Positions 1-10,639 of a stretch of DNA of 44,628 nt are shown piece after piece (position 1 is the stretch's first letter; every line of letters begins with the position of its first letter). Source of the stretch: Perkinsus olseni (Eukaryota > Perkinsozoa > Perkinsida > Perkinsidae). The notes beneath the pieces are model-generated. The model saw only the letters and a list, made by a program, of their open reading frames with translations, was not told the DNA's origin and did not search any database. The DNA is taken from assembly GCA_013115135.1 (NCBI GenBank), contig JABANP010000438.1, positions 1-44,628 on the forward strand. The letters run 5' to 3'. A program made the translations under genes and the position numbers.

Positions 1-365
1 CGTACAGCATAGCCCACATGAAACGTGGCGAGTTCATCACCGCAACAGTTGGACCAAGATAGAAAGAAATCGGACAGGAAATTCCGAAACTGACAGTTCC
101 GAAATTTTTCGGTTCTAAGGGCTCCGCTCGCGGTTCCTGCTGCTGGAGTTGAACCGTTGGACAGTGGACCATCCACTGTGAATGGACCGAAAGAAAGGAT
201 CCGGAGCTCCTACGATCATCCTAGTCGGCGCAGCGGGCTCGACGAACTTGAGTATGCGGGCCTACGGGCCCCAATAGATGCGGAACATCGGGACTTTTCC
301 GTAACAATGGGTTTCACTGCTGAACTCGCCCTGTGCAACGTCCTAGCGTAAATTCTCCAATGCGG
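1..365 (+). repeat. Dispersed duplicate, copy 1 of a ~370-bp segment
   Basis: This stretch is repeated at about 4462-4835 in the same orientation. Both begin with CGTACAGCATAGCC, share AAACGTGGCGAGTTCATCAC, and continue through the GGATCCGGAGCTCCTA block and the GTATGCGGGCCTACGGGCCCC block. The copies differ by scattered substitutions and small indels. No credible coding frame is shared by both copies. The left edge is cut by the window start. Confidence 0.85.
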
Positions 366-1840
366 AAATTTTTACTGGGACAGACTATCACCGCAGAACA
401 CTACCGCTTTCTGTTAGCCGGACTTGGCAAGTCATCATGTTAGTTACTAGCTGGAGCTATCGCGCCAGCCGTAGATTTAACAACATCCCATTTCAGCATT
501 CTCGACAGGAGGAAATCTTCGAGCATCCGACTTTGCGGGCGGCAGTGCCGCTGCGGCACCTCACACCGAAGGATTCACGCCATAGTGGCCTCGCCACTTC
601 TGCAACGGCAGGCGCGCAATTATTCTACCAAGATTCGAATCTTAGTGACGGAGCACCTCTCGATTCATCCCTGGCTGATGAGCGGACTGCGGGTCCTCGA
701 GTTGAATAGTATCCTGTTCAAAGACCCGTTGAGTGGCGATATAACTCCGTCGCGATCTAACACAGAAATTGCACACCTCCGAAATGCTCCAGCCCGTAGA
801 ACTTGAGCTAATGGGGATTCAGCGCCCGTAGGGCGCAGGAATTCTTTCGGCGCGCGCTAGAGTTGTTGAAAATTTCCGATATTTTCCACTTTTTCCTGAA
901 ATTTCCAGGAATTTCCGTTTCCAGAAATTCTAGCGATGGCCCGTTATAAACGCCACATCTCTGAAAGACGGTCCCTCAGGGCACCAGTCGTCACGCCGAT
1001 TTCCACGATAGTGATATTTAGAACTCTTCTGTCGCCAGCTGCTGCTGTCTTCGCCAGGAAGCAAAATCGCAGAGCCTTGCCCTTCAATAACCAACGAATG
1101 AAAATCAGAGAACTGAGAAAACGGTTTTCTCGGTTTTCCGATCGTTCTCCAGTAAGGTTACCCCACTGATGTATCGACGAGAGTGAAAGAGGAGATTAGA
1201 GCGAGTTGTCTCTCGTTCGATAAGAGGCGTGTTGTGCCACGGTCCGTAGCCCACGGAAGCACCCTTCCCACCAACAACTTGTGAGACGCGAGCTGTGACG
1301 AATACTGAACGTGACGAGCCGTACACGGCTCGTACACTAAATACTCGTTCACCCCGTGGATCCGCACGCCGTCATTTCGTACGCATAAAACTCGTATACA
1401 TGAAACTCGTGCACGTAGTACTCGTACACATGAAACTGATACTCTACCAACTCGTACACGAGTACCACTCGTGAACAATCACGACTCGTACACTACAAAA
1501 TAGCGTGCGCAAATATGTGCGGCAACCTGACGCCGGCAGGAGACTGATTGTATCGCTTTGAGGTTTTCCTAATGGGTATGGGTATACGAAGAGGATAGGC
1601 CAGTGTTTCCGAGTGGTCCGGCTTGAAGCTGTGCGCTGCAGCGGGTGTGTAACGGTCATTAACAGGCTGTGCGCTCACGGCACGTGATAACTGATGCACT
1701 CCTCGATTACAGTTGTTTTTAGATGATTCTGACAGTCAGAATTTGAGCACCCACTTTTTGATTGAAGGAGAACCAGCATCGAGTCGGGGATCCAGAGTCC
1801 GGATTCAGACGAGCCGCCGAAGTGATCCTTGATGCGCCCC
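366..1840. other. Gene-poor stretch with degenerate repeats
   Basis: I see no supportable gene here. The open frames are short, overlap on both strands and show no protein character. The stretch around 860-930 is rich in AATTTCC words. The only clear structure is the ACTCGTACAC-type array at about 1309-1497. Confidence 0.5.
1309..1497 (+). repeat. Degenerate array of ACTCGTACAC words
   Basis: The decamer ACTCGTACAC and close variants (ACTCGTATAC, ACTCGTGCAC, ACTCGTTCAC) recur roughly every 10-20 bases. The reverse strand therefore reads as a run of V/R-rich codons, which is a by-product of the repeat. This is a decayed short tandem repeat of unknown function. Confidence 0.65.
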
Positions 1841-1843
1841 AGT

Positions 1844-1985
1844 CGTGAACGCACCACAAGCATTGTCTCCGTTAACTAATTCTTCGTTACGGTCATAATC
1901 GACGTCGCCAGGGATAGTAGACATCGACAGACGGGAAGCAGTGGCCGATGACAACTCAGGGTTGTCTGAAGGGGCATAGTACCGT
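1844..1985 (+). repeat. Dispersed duplicate shared with 10450-10590
   Basis: From CGTGAACGCACC through ATTGTCTCC, ACTAATTC, GACGTCG, GGGAAGCAGTG and GGTTGTCTG, this matches 10450-10590 in the same orientation with moderate divergence. At the second site the first bases form one arm of a 16-bp inverted repeat. The segment lies upstream of secreted-protein gene 1. Confidence 0.75.
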
Positions 1986-2321
1986 GTGGCCCACTAGGCC
2001 CTGGCTGGCAATTTGCTGTCAAGTGTGGCGCTGTCTACCCTTAGGAAGGGCCCCTTACACTCGTGCATGCATGTACGTATCATAGATCGCGCTATGGGGT
2101 GCGCTCTTGCTCCTCTCGGATTCTCCAGTCTCATATTAAGCAACCATGAAGTACACCTGCAGTCAAATATAGTCTATACTTCACTTTATTGCTATGCTTA
2201 TCAAGGAAAGGGCGTAAGGGCAAGTACCTACGGCCTTTTTCATTCCGCAGGCTCGAATCATAGTTTCCGGTATCTTGTCAGAGCCTCTTGTGTTCTACAC
2301 CCCCTCACGGGAGTTTCTGAT

Positions 2322-2349
2322 AGATAGTTCGGTTCCCAAAACTTCCCCT
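2322..2349 (+). promoter_or_regulatory. Candidate splice acceptor and 26-nt leader of gene 1
   Basis: An AG at 2322-2323 is followed by ATAGTTCGGT and the start codon 26 nt later. The same AG|ATAGTTCGGT, also 26 nt from ATG, precedes gene 2 (7480-7507), and AG|ACAGTTCGGT precedes the relic at 3975. Perkinsus is known to trans-splice a spliced leader onto mRNAs. I infer that this AG is the acceptor, although a 5'-UTR cis intron is possible. Confidence 0.4.
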
Positions 2350-3087
2350 ATGATAAAACTCATTCAACGTTCGCTGATGATTGTTCAGCTGCTGGTGCGC
2401 GTGACGGGTCAAGATGTCGGAAGATTCGAGTTCTCTTCGGATGAGTTCTACATGTCCTACAGTGTGTACGAAGACCATCGTGTTGGTTTCACCTTCAAAA
2501 TGAATGATAAGCCGGCCTTCGCTGACGGTCCCTACCACCTCTTGAAGAAGCTCGGTAGCACCTACGAGGTTGATTTGAACAACACGTTTGAAGGCGCCGA
2601 CTACTGGTACCAGAATATTGACCTAAGCCTCCCAGGGAAAAAGTTCCTCAAGGGCGACTTGACCCTCCTATATTATCTGACCGCTGATTCCATCTCCGTC
2701 AACTTTCGAGGCCGAGGCATATTGTTTACCAGGGTCGGGTTCGGCATCACCCCAGGCCTATATCTCTACAGGTCCCCTGCTTCGCCGAATCTAAAGGTGA
2801 TTTACGATATATACGCTGACGGCGATGTGCGCATGCAGGTCGAGTGTGTTGGGAATCCTCCCCACTACGAGCTTTTCAAGTTCAAGAGCGTTGATGGTCA
2901 ATACCTGCACTATGTTGTGGATTCGACTGAACAAGCTGCTCTTGAAAAATACCTCGACGCTATCAAGAAGTTTTGCCCGACCGCGAATCTGAAGAAGGGG
3001 GTCGATCTATCATGGGCAACCTTCGCCACTGGTGCGACGCTTATTATACCAGTTGGAGGCACTCGCCAGGTCCTCCGGAAGCTCTGA
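2350..3087 (+). CDS. Secreted 245-aa protein, lineage-specific family, gene 1
   Basis: This single-exon gene encodes 245 residues. The frame is open further upstream, but I chose the ATG at 2350 because it begins a classic signal peptide (MIKLIQRSLMIVQLLVRVTG, followed by Q-D-V-G) and because genes 2 and 3 also give exactly 245 residues from the equivalent Met. The mature part looks like all-beta segments. Conserved blocks include VYEDHRVGF, the segment ending ADSISVNF, LTRVGFGI-type GFGITPG, and a C-terminal hydrophobic-then-basic tail. Two cysteines (V-E-C and K-F-C-P) are conserved across the family and could form a disulfide. I do not recognise a named domain. By the signal peptide it should be exported. 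It is close to gene 2 and more distant from gene 3. Confidence 0.85.
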   Translation: MIKLIQRSLMIVQLLVRVTGQDVGRFEFSSDEFYMSYSVYEDHRVGFTFKMNDKPAFADGPYHLLKKLGSTYEVDLNNTFEGADYWYQNIDLSLPGKKFLKGDLTLLYYLTADSISVNFRGRGILFTRVGFGITPGLYLYRSPASPNLKVIYDIYADGDVRMQVECVGNPPHYELFKFKSVDGQYLHYVVDSTEQAALEKYLDAIKKFCPTANLKKGVDLSWATFATGATLIIPVGGTRQVLRKL

Positions 3088-3344
3088 GTACTTCCTGGCT
3101 ATTCGTGCAGCCCATGCTAGAGTCACTCCGATTCGAGTGTAGCCGTTACGGCCTGGATCAGCCAAGCACTTCACAAGGTAGTCTCCGTATTTCTCGACAT
3201 TTTAGTAGGCCCTCCGTATTCGTGCCTTCTGTGGTTGAGTTCCGCACAGCCTTATTGGCGGTCCGCTACAGCGACACAATCGGTACGATCTGGTTGCAAC
3301 ATCTCTCGACAGTTTTGGATGGTTTCGGGTTGAGTGAGTTTCAC

Positions 3345-3960
3345 TGGAACTGTTCCACACTACACCTTTCCGACAGCAAGTTCGTAAATAGAACCATCAA
3401 ATCCGCCAAGTCCGCGGATTCCGTACATAGAACTTTCAATTTCGTGATGAAGTCGGCACCTTCGTGACTCACGAATCGTGAGTTCGATTCCCACACGATG
3501 TACCTCTCAGTTTTGCAATGAGGGATTTCAAATCCACGTAAAAAACCTCTAATATTGGTGGATGGTCCTTTGGACTTTCTCCTTCAGGGCCCTGGGAAAC
3601 TCAACTTCGCAAACGGGAAGCTTCAACCAGGTGGAATGTTCGATTTCGTTCCCGCTGCCCCTCTAAGCCGCATCCTTCACCTCCATGCCATGCCAACAAT
3701 CCCTCACAGATTGGCGCGAGCCATGCGCTCTCTACGAACTATGAAACCTTTTTCGCTCCGCCATTGCTCAGAGCGCACGACTCGAAAATGCGCCTCAAGA
3801 GTCGCTTCCGGAGTCGTTCGATTAATATCTCGGTCTATCGGAAGTGTGGGGTGAGGACTAACAGGTTGAAAGCCCGGCCCGAGAGCTTGAGTACAGGCTC
3901 ATCACTTGTGGGTCTGAATCCCGCAAGTGTTTCCGACCGATAGTCACATTACCCCCTTGG
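3345..3960. other. Intergenic, no gene seen
   Basis: The open frames here lack protein character. Around 3465-3500 there is a short tRNA B-box-like string (GAGTTCGATTCCCAC) with no tRNA fold around it. Confidence 0.5.
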
Positions 3961-3964
3961 CCTC

Positions 3965-4105
3965 CTTCTCATAGACAGTTCGGTTGCCACAGCTTCCTCA
4001 AAGACGGAAGTTTCATCATGAAACAGTTTCACGCACAATCAGGTTGAATGAGTTTCATTGAAACTCATTCAACCTGATTGTTGTTCAGCTGCTGATGTGC
4101 GTGAC
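3965..4105 (+). pseudogene. 5' relic of the secreted-protein family folded into a palindrome
   Basis: The stretch starts with the family leader (CATAG then ACAGTTCGGTTGCCACAG, compare gene 2) and contains a partial ATGAAAC start. It then has a perfect inverted repeat whose right arm is signal-peptide coding sequence (TGAAACTCATTCAACC, then GTTCAGCTGCTGATGTGCGTGACGG split across the arm end). Homology stops at CCCCAGGC, so everything after the signal peptide is gone. This is a non-coding gene fragment. Confidence 0.8.
4035..4081 (+). repeat. Perfect 47-bp palindrome (23-bp arms, 1-nt centre)
   Basis: The left arm runs 4035-4057, the centre is T at 4058, and the right arm runs 4059-4081, fully complementary. 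The right arm is homologous to the start of the secreted-protein genes. The left arm is therefore an inverted copy of gene sequence. Confidence 0.95.
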
Positions 4106-4106
4106 G

Positions 4107-4290
4107 GCCCCAGGCTGGGGCCCCCAGCCATCCTGAGACATTGCATTAGGTTGTAGAACGGCTCGATAGGTCAGGTGCCTCGTATTTCTCGCCAGTCGAT
4201 TTCTGTCTCCGATTTCGTCTTTTGGGATGTCAATTAATAAAGGAGCAGACATAGACTGGCGAGGCCCGGTCCGGGGTGAATCACCCCGGG
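4107..4290 (+). repeat. Dispersed duplicate shared with 10640-10835
   Basis: Shared blocks include CCAGCCATC, ACATYATTGTATTAG-like sequence, CCTCGATAG, TTTCTC, CAGTCGAT, GTCAATTAA, and GACTGGCGAGGCC then GGTCCGGGG. Within each copy CTCGCCAGTC-type and GACTGGCGAG strings face each other as imperfect inverted repeats, so this could be a small inverted-repeat element. No coding content is seen. Confidence 0.65.
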
Positions 4291-4461
4291 TGATTACGGT
4301 CCGTAGCAAAGACGTTCACAGGGGTACCCCAGGGGGTCAAAATTCCTCCGCTTAGCCAGTTGCCACACCCAGGTAAGCTGACCCCCATTCCTAGCGTGAC
4401 CCCTCCGTCTAGAAAATTGCTGGGGGCTCGTCATGCCCGTTCGTGTCTCGTTGAAACCCTT

Positions 4462-4835
4462 CGTACAGCATAGCCTAAATGAAACGTGGCGAGTTCATCA
4501 CCGCAACAGTTGGAGAAAGATAGAAAGAAATCGAGCAGAGAATCCGTAATCGAAAATTCAAATATTTCACTTAGGAATGGATTTTAAGTTCTCCGCTCGC
4601 GCTTCCTGCGGCTGGAGCTGAACCGTTTGACAGTGGACCATCTACTGTGGATGGACCGAAAGAAAGGATCCGGAGCTCCTATGATCATCCTAGTCAGCGC
4701 AGCGGGCTCGACGAACTTGGGTATGCGGGCCTACGGGCCCCATTAGATGCGGAACATCGGGAATATTCCGTAACAATGGGTTCCGCTGCTAACTTGCCCC
4801 GTGCAACGTCCTAGCGTTAACTCTCCAATGCGAAA
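4462..4835 (+). repeat. Dispersed duplicate, copy 2 of the 1-365 segment
   Basis: This aligns with 1-365 in the same orientation with scattered differences. The start CGTACAGCATAGCC and the CTCCAATGCG near the end are common to both. Confidence 0.85.
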
Positions 4836-6810
4836 TTCGGGGATCGCTCGCCCTGCGAAATTGATCTTACTGATCGCGAAATAGGCATTTAAAAGGTGTA
4901 GTGACAGAGTGTTGGAGAACCGTGCGGGTTCCGTGCCAGTCTTCAACTCTTTTTTTGTGCAAAATGAAGTGCCGTGTCTGATATATGCTGTGAGCAGGGT
5001 TGTTCAAATCGTGAGAGAATCAGTTGAGCATGGCGTTTTTAGTAGATGCATAAACCGCAAAGAGACCTAGCTACCACGATCGGCTGGCAGTTGCATCTTG
5101 CATCTGGGTATGAGCAGCAATAGCGTATCCGCTGGACACGCTGGACTTGTACACCCTGGGGTCCAGGGCCTGGACACTGTCCAGGGCGATAGATGCTTTC
5201 CGGTTCCAGCCAGTATAGCGGCGACCAGTGGCCGGCGAGTGGGCTACTCTGAGCGAGTGGAATGATCCTCGGAGGGAGTTGGTGGTAAGATAGGTTGTTC
5301 TTCTAGAAGGAATCTGGCAGTAGGCAGAACACGGATCACATGTATCGCAGTACGAGGCAGTGTCGCGTCCCAAAAGGACTCGATGATGAAGTCTCGACAA
5401 ATGTGTAGATTGTCTCCTTTCCCCCATTCTGATGTCCTCGGGAAACTCTGTGGATGGCTCAACTTGAGCCGCTCAAGTATCCTGACGCTAGTACGCTAGT
5501 ATCCTGGCGCTAGTACGCTAGTATCCTGGCGCTAGTACGCTAGCTATAGGTTCAATCATTAATCATTAAGTAGGGTTGTATTACGTTTTACATTGGTGGT
5601 TACCAACAACCATCTACGTCGTTATATATCGTGGTAGAGAGTGGGTATTCTCTATCATAGTGGTTATTGTCAATAACTCATTGATATCGTTATCACTACA
5701 AGTCTGGATTAGTGTTTTCAATAGTTAATCTGGGAGACCGAGGGATACATGACTGGAACGGTTCACAGAAGGCGATCAACAGCAGCTGGGTAAGAGTGAA
5801 CGGATATGGACTGATGGCCCATCAGTGATGGGTGTAGTCGGAGTTTGACCTTGCAGAGGAGGGACTTGAGAGTTGAGTTCACGAATACGACGAGCGATGA
5901 CTCTGCCGGATCCACCAGGCAGGAGAGCGAGGATATGCCATCACCAATCTGAAGGTAGTAAAGGTAGGATGGCGGCCACCCGATGGCTGAATGTGGGGTC
6001 ATCCCTGAGGCAAAGTTCACGCTTCTTTGAGCGGCTAGGATGACAGGCTAGAGATCCTGAGCTCATGGAAGCAAGTAAGCGCAACAGATTAAAGAGCCAG
6101 TACCTGGGGCCTGCAGGCTGCGGGGTGCTAGAGATCATAAGCCAGGAGGGGCATTCTCGCCAGGCTGGCGACGCCAGCTGTTCTTGAGCGATGAGGGTAA
6201 CAGACTAGTAGTTCCGGCGGGCGAAGGATAAGTGGCTAGAGGTTATGCCATTGTGAACTTATTGGGAGTGTCCCGGACATGCCCCACACCAGAGTGGTGT
6301 CTTATTAAGACACCAGAATGGAAGTCCGAGGACGACGGCGTCAAAGAGCTGCTCTCACTACTGCACTGGAACTCTGTATAGCGGAGCTATTTGAGACGAA
6401 TCTCAGAGAGTGGTAAAACCAGACTCGAAAGGCGTTGCTCAATAATGCGAATCCATAGCGCAGTCTAGCTTGACCTACGTTCTAGCCCACGCAGTACGAG
6501 GGCCCTACTCACGCACGCGAGTACCGTACGTACCGTACGTACTCGTACGTGACGCAGGATGATGTCAGATAGTTATCTAAGATCAATGATATGTCGTAGG
6601 AAAAAAGGCAATTGCAGCAATGATGGTCTAACAGCTGAGTGCTACATAGCGAATAGTTCGTCGCCTGTATGAGTCGTTCCGTATAGTAACGACTATGAAA
6701 GTCCTCACTATGTTGCCTCCATAGCGCAGGACTTCCTAGCCCGTATTAGACCAGCTACGTGCGGGTGCTCCCCAATGAGCTGCGGGAAACTCGTGAATCA
6801 CTTGCTATTC
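4836..6810. other. Gene-poor stretch
   Basis: No supportable gene. It holds the 22-bp tandem repeat at 5477-5542 and a palindromic run of CGTACGTA words at about 6515-6550. The longest minus-strand frames have no recognisable protein features. Confidence 0.5.
5477..5542 (+). repeat. 22-bp tandem repeat, three units
   Basis: There are three adjacent units of 22 bp (5477-5498, 5499-5520, 5521-5542) built from GTATCCTGG followed by CGCTAGTACGCTA. The first differs by one base. The core CGCTAGTACGCTAG also occurs once at about 17962. Confidence 0.95.
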
Positions 6811-6815
6811 ATAAG

Positions 6816-6970
6816 CATGCTGACGATCGCTCCGCCGATACGCGTGGAAGTCAGAGGCCGGGCTAAGCATGTGCGTGGAGTGGTTTCAGAATCACCCCGG
6901 AGTTATCTCATGACGAGAATGACCCACGTGAAGGTCTCCCTGCGCGTAGTTGGTGTCCTCATCATTCACC
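6816..6970 (+). promoter_or_regulatory. Upstream segment conserved between gene 2 and the pseudogene copy
   Basis: From CATGCTGACGA.CGCTCCGCCG through AGCATGTGCGT, GAATCACCC and CGTGCGTAGTTG-like sequence, this matches 22387-22530, upstream of the decayed family member. Conservation far from the coding region may reflect a shared promoter region or simply the ancestral duplication unit. Confidence 0.45.
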
Positions 6971-6989
6971 GGGGGTGAACGATAATTCA

Positions 6990-8660
6990 TGATCGGCCGA
7001 CCGGACCCCGGCTGGCGATCGGCTATCAATTGTGGCGCCGTCTAGCCTCACGCTCGTGCGTGGTCGTACGTACTGTAGATCGCGCTATTGGCCCATAGTA
7101 TGGGGTGCCCTCATCTCAAGCAGCTATGCTTTAATGCACATGAATGAAATATGAAACAGGACGTGAGGGCAACTATCGAAGGCCCTCTGTCTGCGCAAAG
7201 TCGGAGCATAGTCTCACACACCCAACAGGAGCTTTCTAACAGATATGCCCTATAGTGACAACTACCTCCATTGCTGCTGCGTACCCACCTTGATCTTTCG
7301 TGCGCCTTTGCTCGTGGTACGTTCGTCTGAGCCAGCACGTGCGTTCCTCGTCATACTATTAAACATACGTTCACTCTAAACCCCCGAAGAGATCAGTTTT
7401 CTTCCAACTCCCCTCGAGACCAATCTTGCATTTCTTTGAGTCCCGTCTCAAATAGCCGCACTGCACTGAGTTATACTGCAGATAGTTCGGTTGTTACAGC
7501 TTTCCCAATGATGAAACTCATTCAACCTTGGCTGATGATTGTTCAGCTGCTGATGTGCATGACGGGTCAGGATGTCGGGAAATTCACCTTCTCTTCGAAC
7601 GAGTTCTATATGGCATTCAGTGTGTACGAAGACCATCGTGTTGGTATTGCCTTCAAGGTGGATGGAAAGCCGGCCTTCGCTGATGGTCTGTACCCCCTCC
7701 TCAAGACCTCCGGACACACCTACGAAGTGGACTTCCGCAACACCTATGGGGGTGTTGACCACTGGTACCAGGCTATTGAACTACTCTTTCCCGGGAAAAA
7801 GTTCCGCAAGGGCGACTTGGCCTTCTTATATTATGAGACCGCTGATTCCATCTCCGTCAACTTTCGAGACCGAGCAGTCTTGCTCACTAGGGTCGGGTTC
7901 GGCATCAATCCAGGCATATACCTCTACAGGTCTCCCGATGCTCCGCGTCTCAAGGTGGTTTACGACATATACGCCGACGGCGGTGTGCGCATGCAGGTCT
8001 GGTGTGATGGAGGTCCTTCTCACTACGAGCTCTTCAAGTTCAACCGCGCTGATCGCCCCTACGTGCACTATGTTGTGGACCCGACTGAACAAGCTGCTCT
8101 TGACAGATACCTCGACGATATCAAGAGGACTTGTCCGACCTTGAATCTGAAGAAGGGACGCGATCTATCAGTGGTGACCTTCGCCACTGGGGTGACGGTA
8201 GTCATACCAGTTGAGGGTGTTCGCCGGCTCCTTCAGAAGCTCTGAGTACTTCGTGACATCATTCGATGACCTCGATACCATCGGTGGCCAGTCGTGAAGC
8301 TTTTCAGATTTCGTTATCAACTTTTCATTATACTCATTTCTCCGGCGCATATAGCCAGCCGATGGGTGGCCGGCTGTGTGCTTTGCCGCTCGGAGATGTT
8401 GGCAGGGGCATGACACAAGATTCTCTTATACTTTTGGCTATTCCAACAGGCCTTGTTAGAGTCACTCCGATTCGTGTGTAGCAGTTACGGGCCGTAACTT
8501 ACGGCCTGGATGAGCGAAACACTTCATTAGGTAGTCTTCGTATTTCTCGACATTCGAGCAGGCCCTCCGTATCCATGCCTTCTGTGGTAGAGGCTCGCAG
8601 AGCCTTATTGGCGGTCGCATACAACGACATATTCGGTACGATCTGACCACCACAGTCTCG
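6990..8660 (+). repeat. Gene-containing duplicated block, copy 2
   Basis: This is the partner of the block at 1985-3340, carrying secreted-protein gene 2. An extra stretch at about 7140-7470, upstream of the coding region, has no obvious partner in copy 1. Confidence 0.8.
7508..8245 (+). CDS. Secreted 245-aa protein, lineage-specific family, gene 2
   Basis: This single-exon gene encodes 245 residues from the first of two adjacent Met codons at 7508. The signal peptide is MMKLIQPWLMIVQLLMCMTG, followed by Q-D-V-G. It is closely related to gene 1 through its whole length, sharing VYEDHRVG, KPAFADG, ADSISVNF, LTRVGFGI and YDIYADG. The two family cysteines are present (Q-V-W-C and R-T-C-P). Most differences from gene 1 are substitutions without frame breaks, so both copies appear functional. 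The leader AG|ATAGTTCGGT lies 26 nt before ATG as in gene 1. I infer export from the signal peptide. I recognise no domain or enzymatic motif. Confidence 0.85.
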   Translation: MMKLIQPWLMIVQLLMCMTGQDVGKFTFSSNEFYMAFSVYEDHRVGIAFKVDGKPAFADGLYPLLKTSGHTYEVDFRNTYGGVDHWYQAIELLFPGKKFRKGDLAFLYYETADSISVNFRDRAVLLTRVGFGINPGIYLYRSPDAPRLKVVYDIYADGGVRMQVWCDGGPSHYELFKFNRADRPYVHYVVDPTEQAALDRYLDDIKRTCPTLNLKKGRDLSVVTFATGVTVVIPVEGVRRLLQKL

Positions 8661-8664
8661 ACGG

Positions 8665-9895
8665 TTTTGGATGCTTTTGCGTTGAGCGAGTTCCCTGCTG
8701 GAGGTGACCAGAACTCCTGGCCGGAAGGTATGGCGCGCAGCCGTACCGCGCGAAAGGCAGTAAGGGCGCCGTTTTGCCGCAGTGCCGGACCGGACCGGTC
8801 CGACCGGTGTCGCAGGTACGGCCGAGCTCTGATAGATATCCGAAATTTGGCAGGGCAAATGAGACAAGATCATTGACAGTAACAACAATTGACAAGGATC
8901 GTTAGATTGTTAGAGATGGTACATATCTGGGAAGTCATTCTTCCTCAGCACTCCCGATCTCGAGGATGATATCTTCCGAAAAGCACTCAAAACGGAGTTT
9001 CAAAGCTTGAACTACCCGCTACGTTTGATGTGTCCTGCCTCGAATACGTAATACACTTTGATCGAAGCTGCCGGTGTGAGGCACTTTCGAGCAACGGGAG
9101 AAAGCTTGGGGCTGGAGATATCCGAGACTAGGACTGCGGGTCCCATACGCTACTTCGAGTCAGCGCCACTCACTAGTGATGAGTCGCTACAGCGTTCGGG
9201 GACCAGTCTGGAACCGAGCCCACTGTTATGGAGTCGATGGGATTTCTCATATGTGAGGGTACCTTGCCAGTGTGTCTCCATGAGTCATGGACCATGACGG
9301 AGATTCCGTCGTAGTCTACGACTCGTAGACTCTCCGATTCTCTGAGATGAGTGTCACTTCCGAGGAGCCGTCTTTCAGTGATGAATTCTTTCTTGAAAGA
9401 CTCAACACCTTTTTGTCGGGTTCTTTTTCGTGCTCGACGAATAGCTCACTGAGCTAAGCTCAGTCTGAAGACCTACAGGGTGCCGACTCAAAAAGGGCCT
9501 ACCCCCTCATTAATTAGCCCACCCTCATTAATTAACGTGGAGCCTTAATGTGTCCTTGAAATGAACCCGAACTTCGAGGTGTGTATACCCTCAAAGGCGA
9601 CCCGCTTTGAGGGAGGCGTGAGTACCACCCCTCATAGACACCTCACAGCGTCTACGTAACCTCTGTGATCCTGCCAACAGATTTTCGCGATTTTTTCGCG
9701 CTTGGTTCGAAACCATTCTATTCTTATTCGTGGTGAAACTTACGAATAGGACGCGGCTCAGAACGGGGTTATGTAGAGCTCGACGAGAGGTTTCGTCGCC
9801 AATTTGGCGTACAAGTCTCAACTCGTTCGCTCCGAAAGCTCATGAAGGGTGAGCCCTTTTTAAGTCGGCACACTGTTCAAGTGATCTCCCCGGGT
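8665..9895. other. Gene-poor stretch
   Basis: No supportable gene. TTAATTAG/TTAATTAA words occur at about 9508-9535. The open frames have no protein signature. Confidence 0.45.
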
Positions 9896-9924
9896 TGGTG
9901 AAGAGCCTGAGAGTCTCAAGGTTG

Positions 9925-10235
9925 GAACCTACCATGCCCGAAGGCCTTGGCGCTGCAGAGGTTCCTTGACCTCCCGGAAAGGGCAACGAGGGTCGTGAAG
10001 GAGCTGGTCGCGCGAAGGAACAAGAGAGAGGCTCGGACAGGTCCGAATGTCAACCTATCCCCAAGCACGAGGGTCTGTTCAACAGACTCTGTTGGCAGTG
10101 TCACGAACCTGGTCGTTTGAAACCCTCATGTCCGCATTTGAACCGCACGTCCGTCACTGAGTCAGTGGCACAGACCGTCACACCCAGTTGTACGGAGTAT
10201 AAGCAGTCTCCCATATCGATCAGCTGCTGTGGCTC
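9925..10235 (+). pseudogene. Possible retrotransposon gag relic with damaged zinc knuckle
   Basis: One plus frame reads D-L-P-E-R-A-T-R-V-V-K-E-L-V-A-R-R-N-K-R (about 9970-10030). A +1 frameshift later it reads L-C-W-Q-C-H-E-P-G-R-L-K-P-S-C-P (about 10087-10134). The latter fits a CCHC zinc knuckle (C-x2-C-x4-H-x4-C) with the histidine replaced by arginine, one base away. No long gag or pol frame surrounds it. I read it as a decayed LTR-element gag piece, at low confidence. Confidence 0.35.
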
Positions 10236-10423
10236 AATCTGTCCACCGAAGTCTTGACCGTTTTGCACTTCCGTGGCGAGACGTCAGTGTGCGCGGAACC
10301 TCCATTCGCACACGATGTGAAGGGGGTTCCTAAGCGATGTAAGATCGCTGTTCCATTGCAGGTTTTGACTAAGATTGTTTCTGTGGAGTCGAAAGATTGC
10401 ACCGTTGACAGGACGGCCTCGAT

Positions 10424-10468
10424 AATACTTGCGGTGCGTCCACGACTCGTGAACGCACCGCAAGTATT
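10424..10468 (+). repeat. Inverted repeat, 16-bp perfect arms, 13-nt loop
   Basis: AATACTTGCGGTGCGT at 10424-10439 pairs exactly with 10453-10468. The right arm belongs to the duplicated segment shared with 1844-1985, where no left arm exists. The hairpin therefore arose at this site. Confidence 0.9.
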
Positions 10469-10639
10469 GTCTCCACCAACTAATTCCTCATTGCGGTCAT
10501 GATAGACGTCGTCAGGAATAGTAGACACCGGCAGGTGAGGAAGCAGTGACCGATGACTACTATGGGTTGTCTGGACGGCCTAGAGTAATCCTCTACAATT
10601 TGTAGGAGTGTAAGACTTACACTGTAAGTCATTATACTA

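Larger units (their letters stand above)
1985..3340 (+). repeat. Gene-containing duplicated block, copy 1
   Basis: This block carries secreted-protein gene 1 with flanks that match those of gene 2 (block about 6990-8660). The upstream match includes GATCGCGCTAT followed by GGGGTGC. The downstream match includes GTCACTCCGATTCG, TATTTCTCGACATT, GGCCCTCCGTAT and AGCCTTATTGGCGGTC. Homology therefore extends about 300 bp on each side of the coding region, so the genes were copied as DNA segments and not by retroposition. Confidence 0.85.

Noticed and set aside
1158..1478. Minus-strand frame rich in V-R-V-S-C repeats
   Set aside because: It is translated from the ACTCGTACAC array and has no other support.
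5477..5542. CRISPR-like array
   Set aside because: The 22-bp units are directly adjacent with no spacers, and the genome is eukaryotic.
7572..8144. Long plus-strand open frame overlapping secreted-protein gene 2
   Set aside because: It is the +1 frame of gene 2. It has no signal peptide or family conservation and is not open in gene 1 or gene 3.
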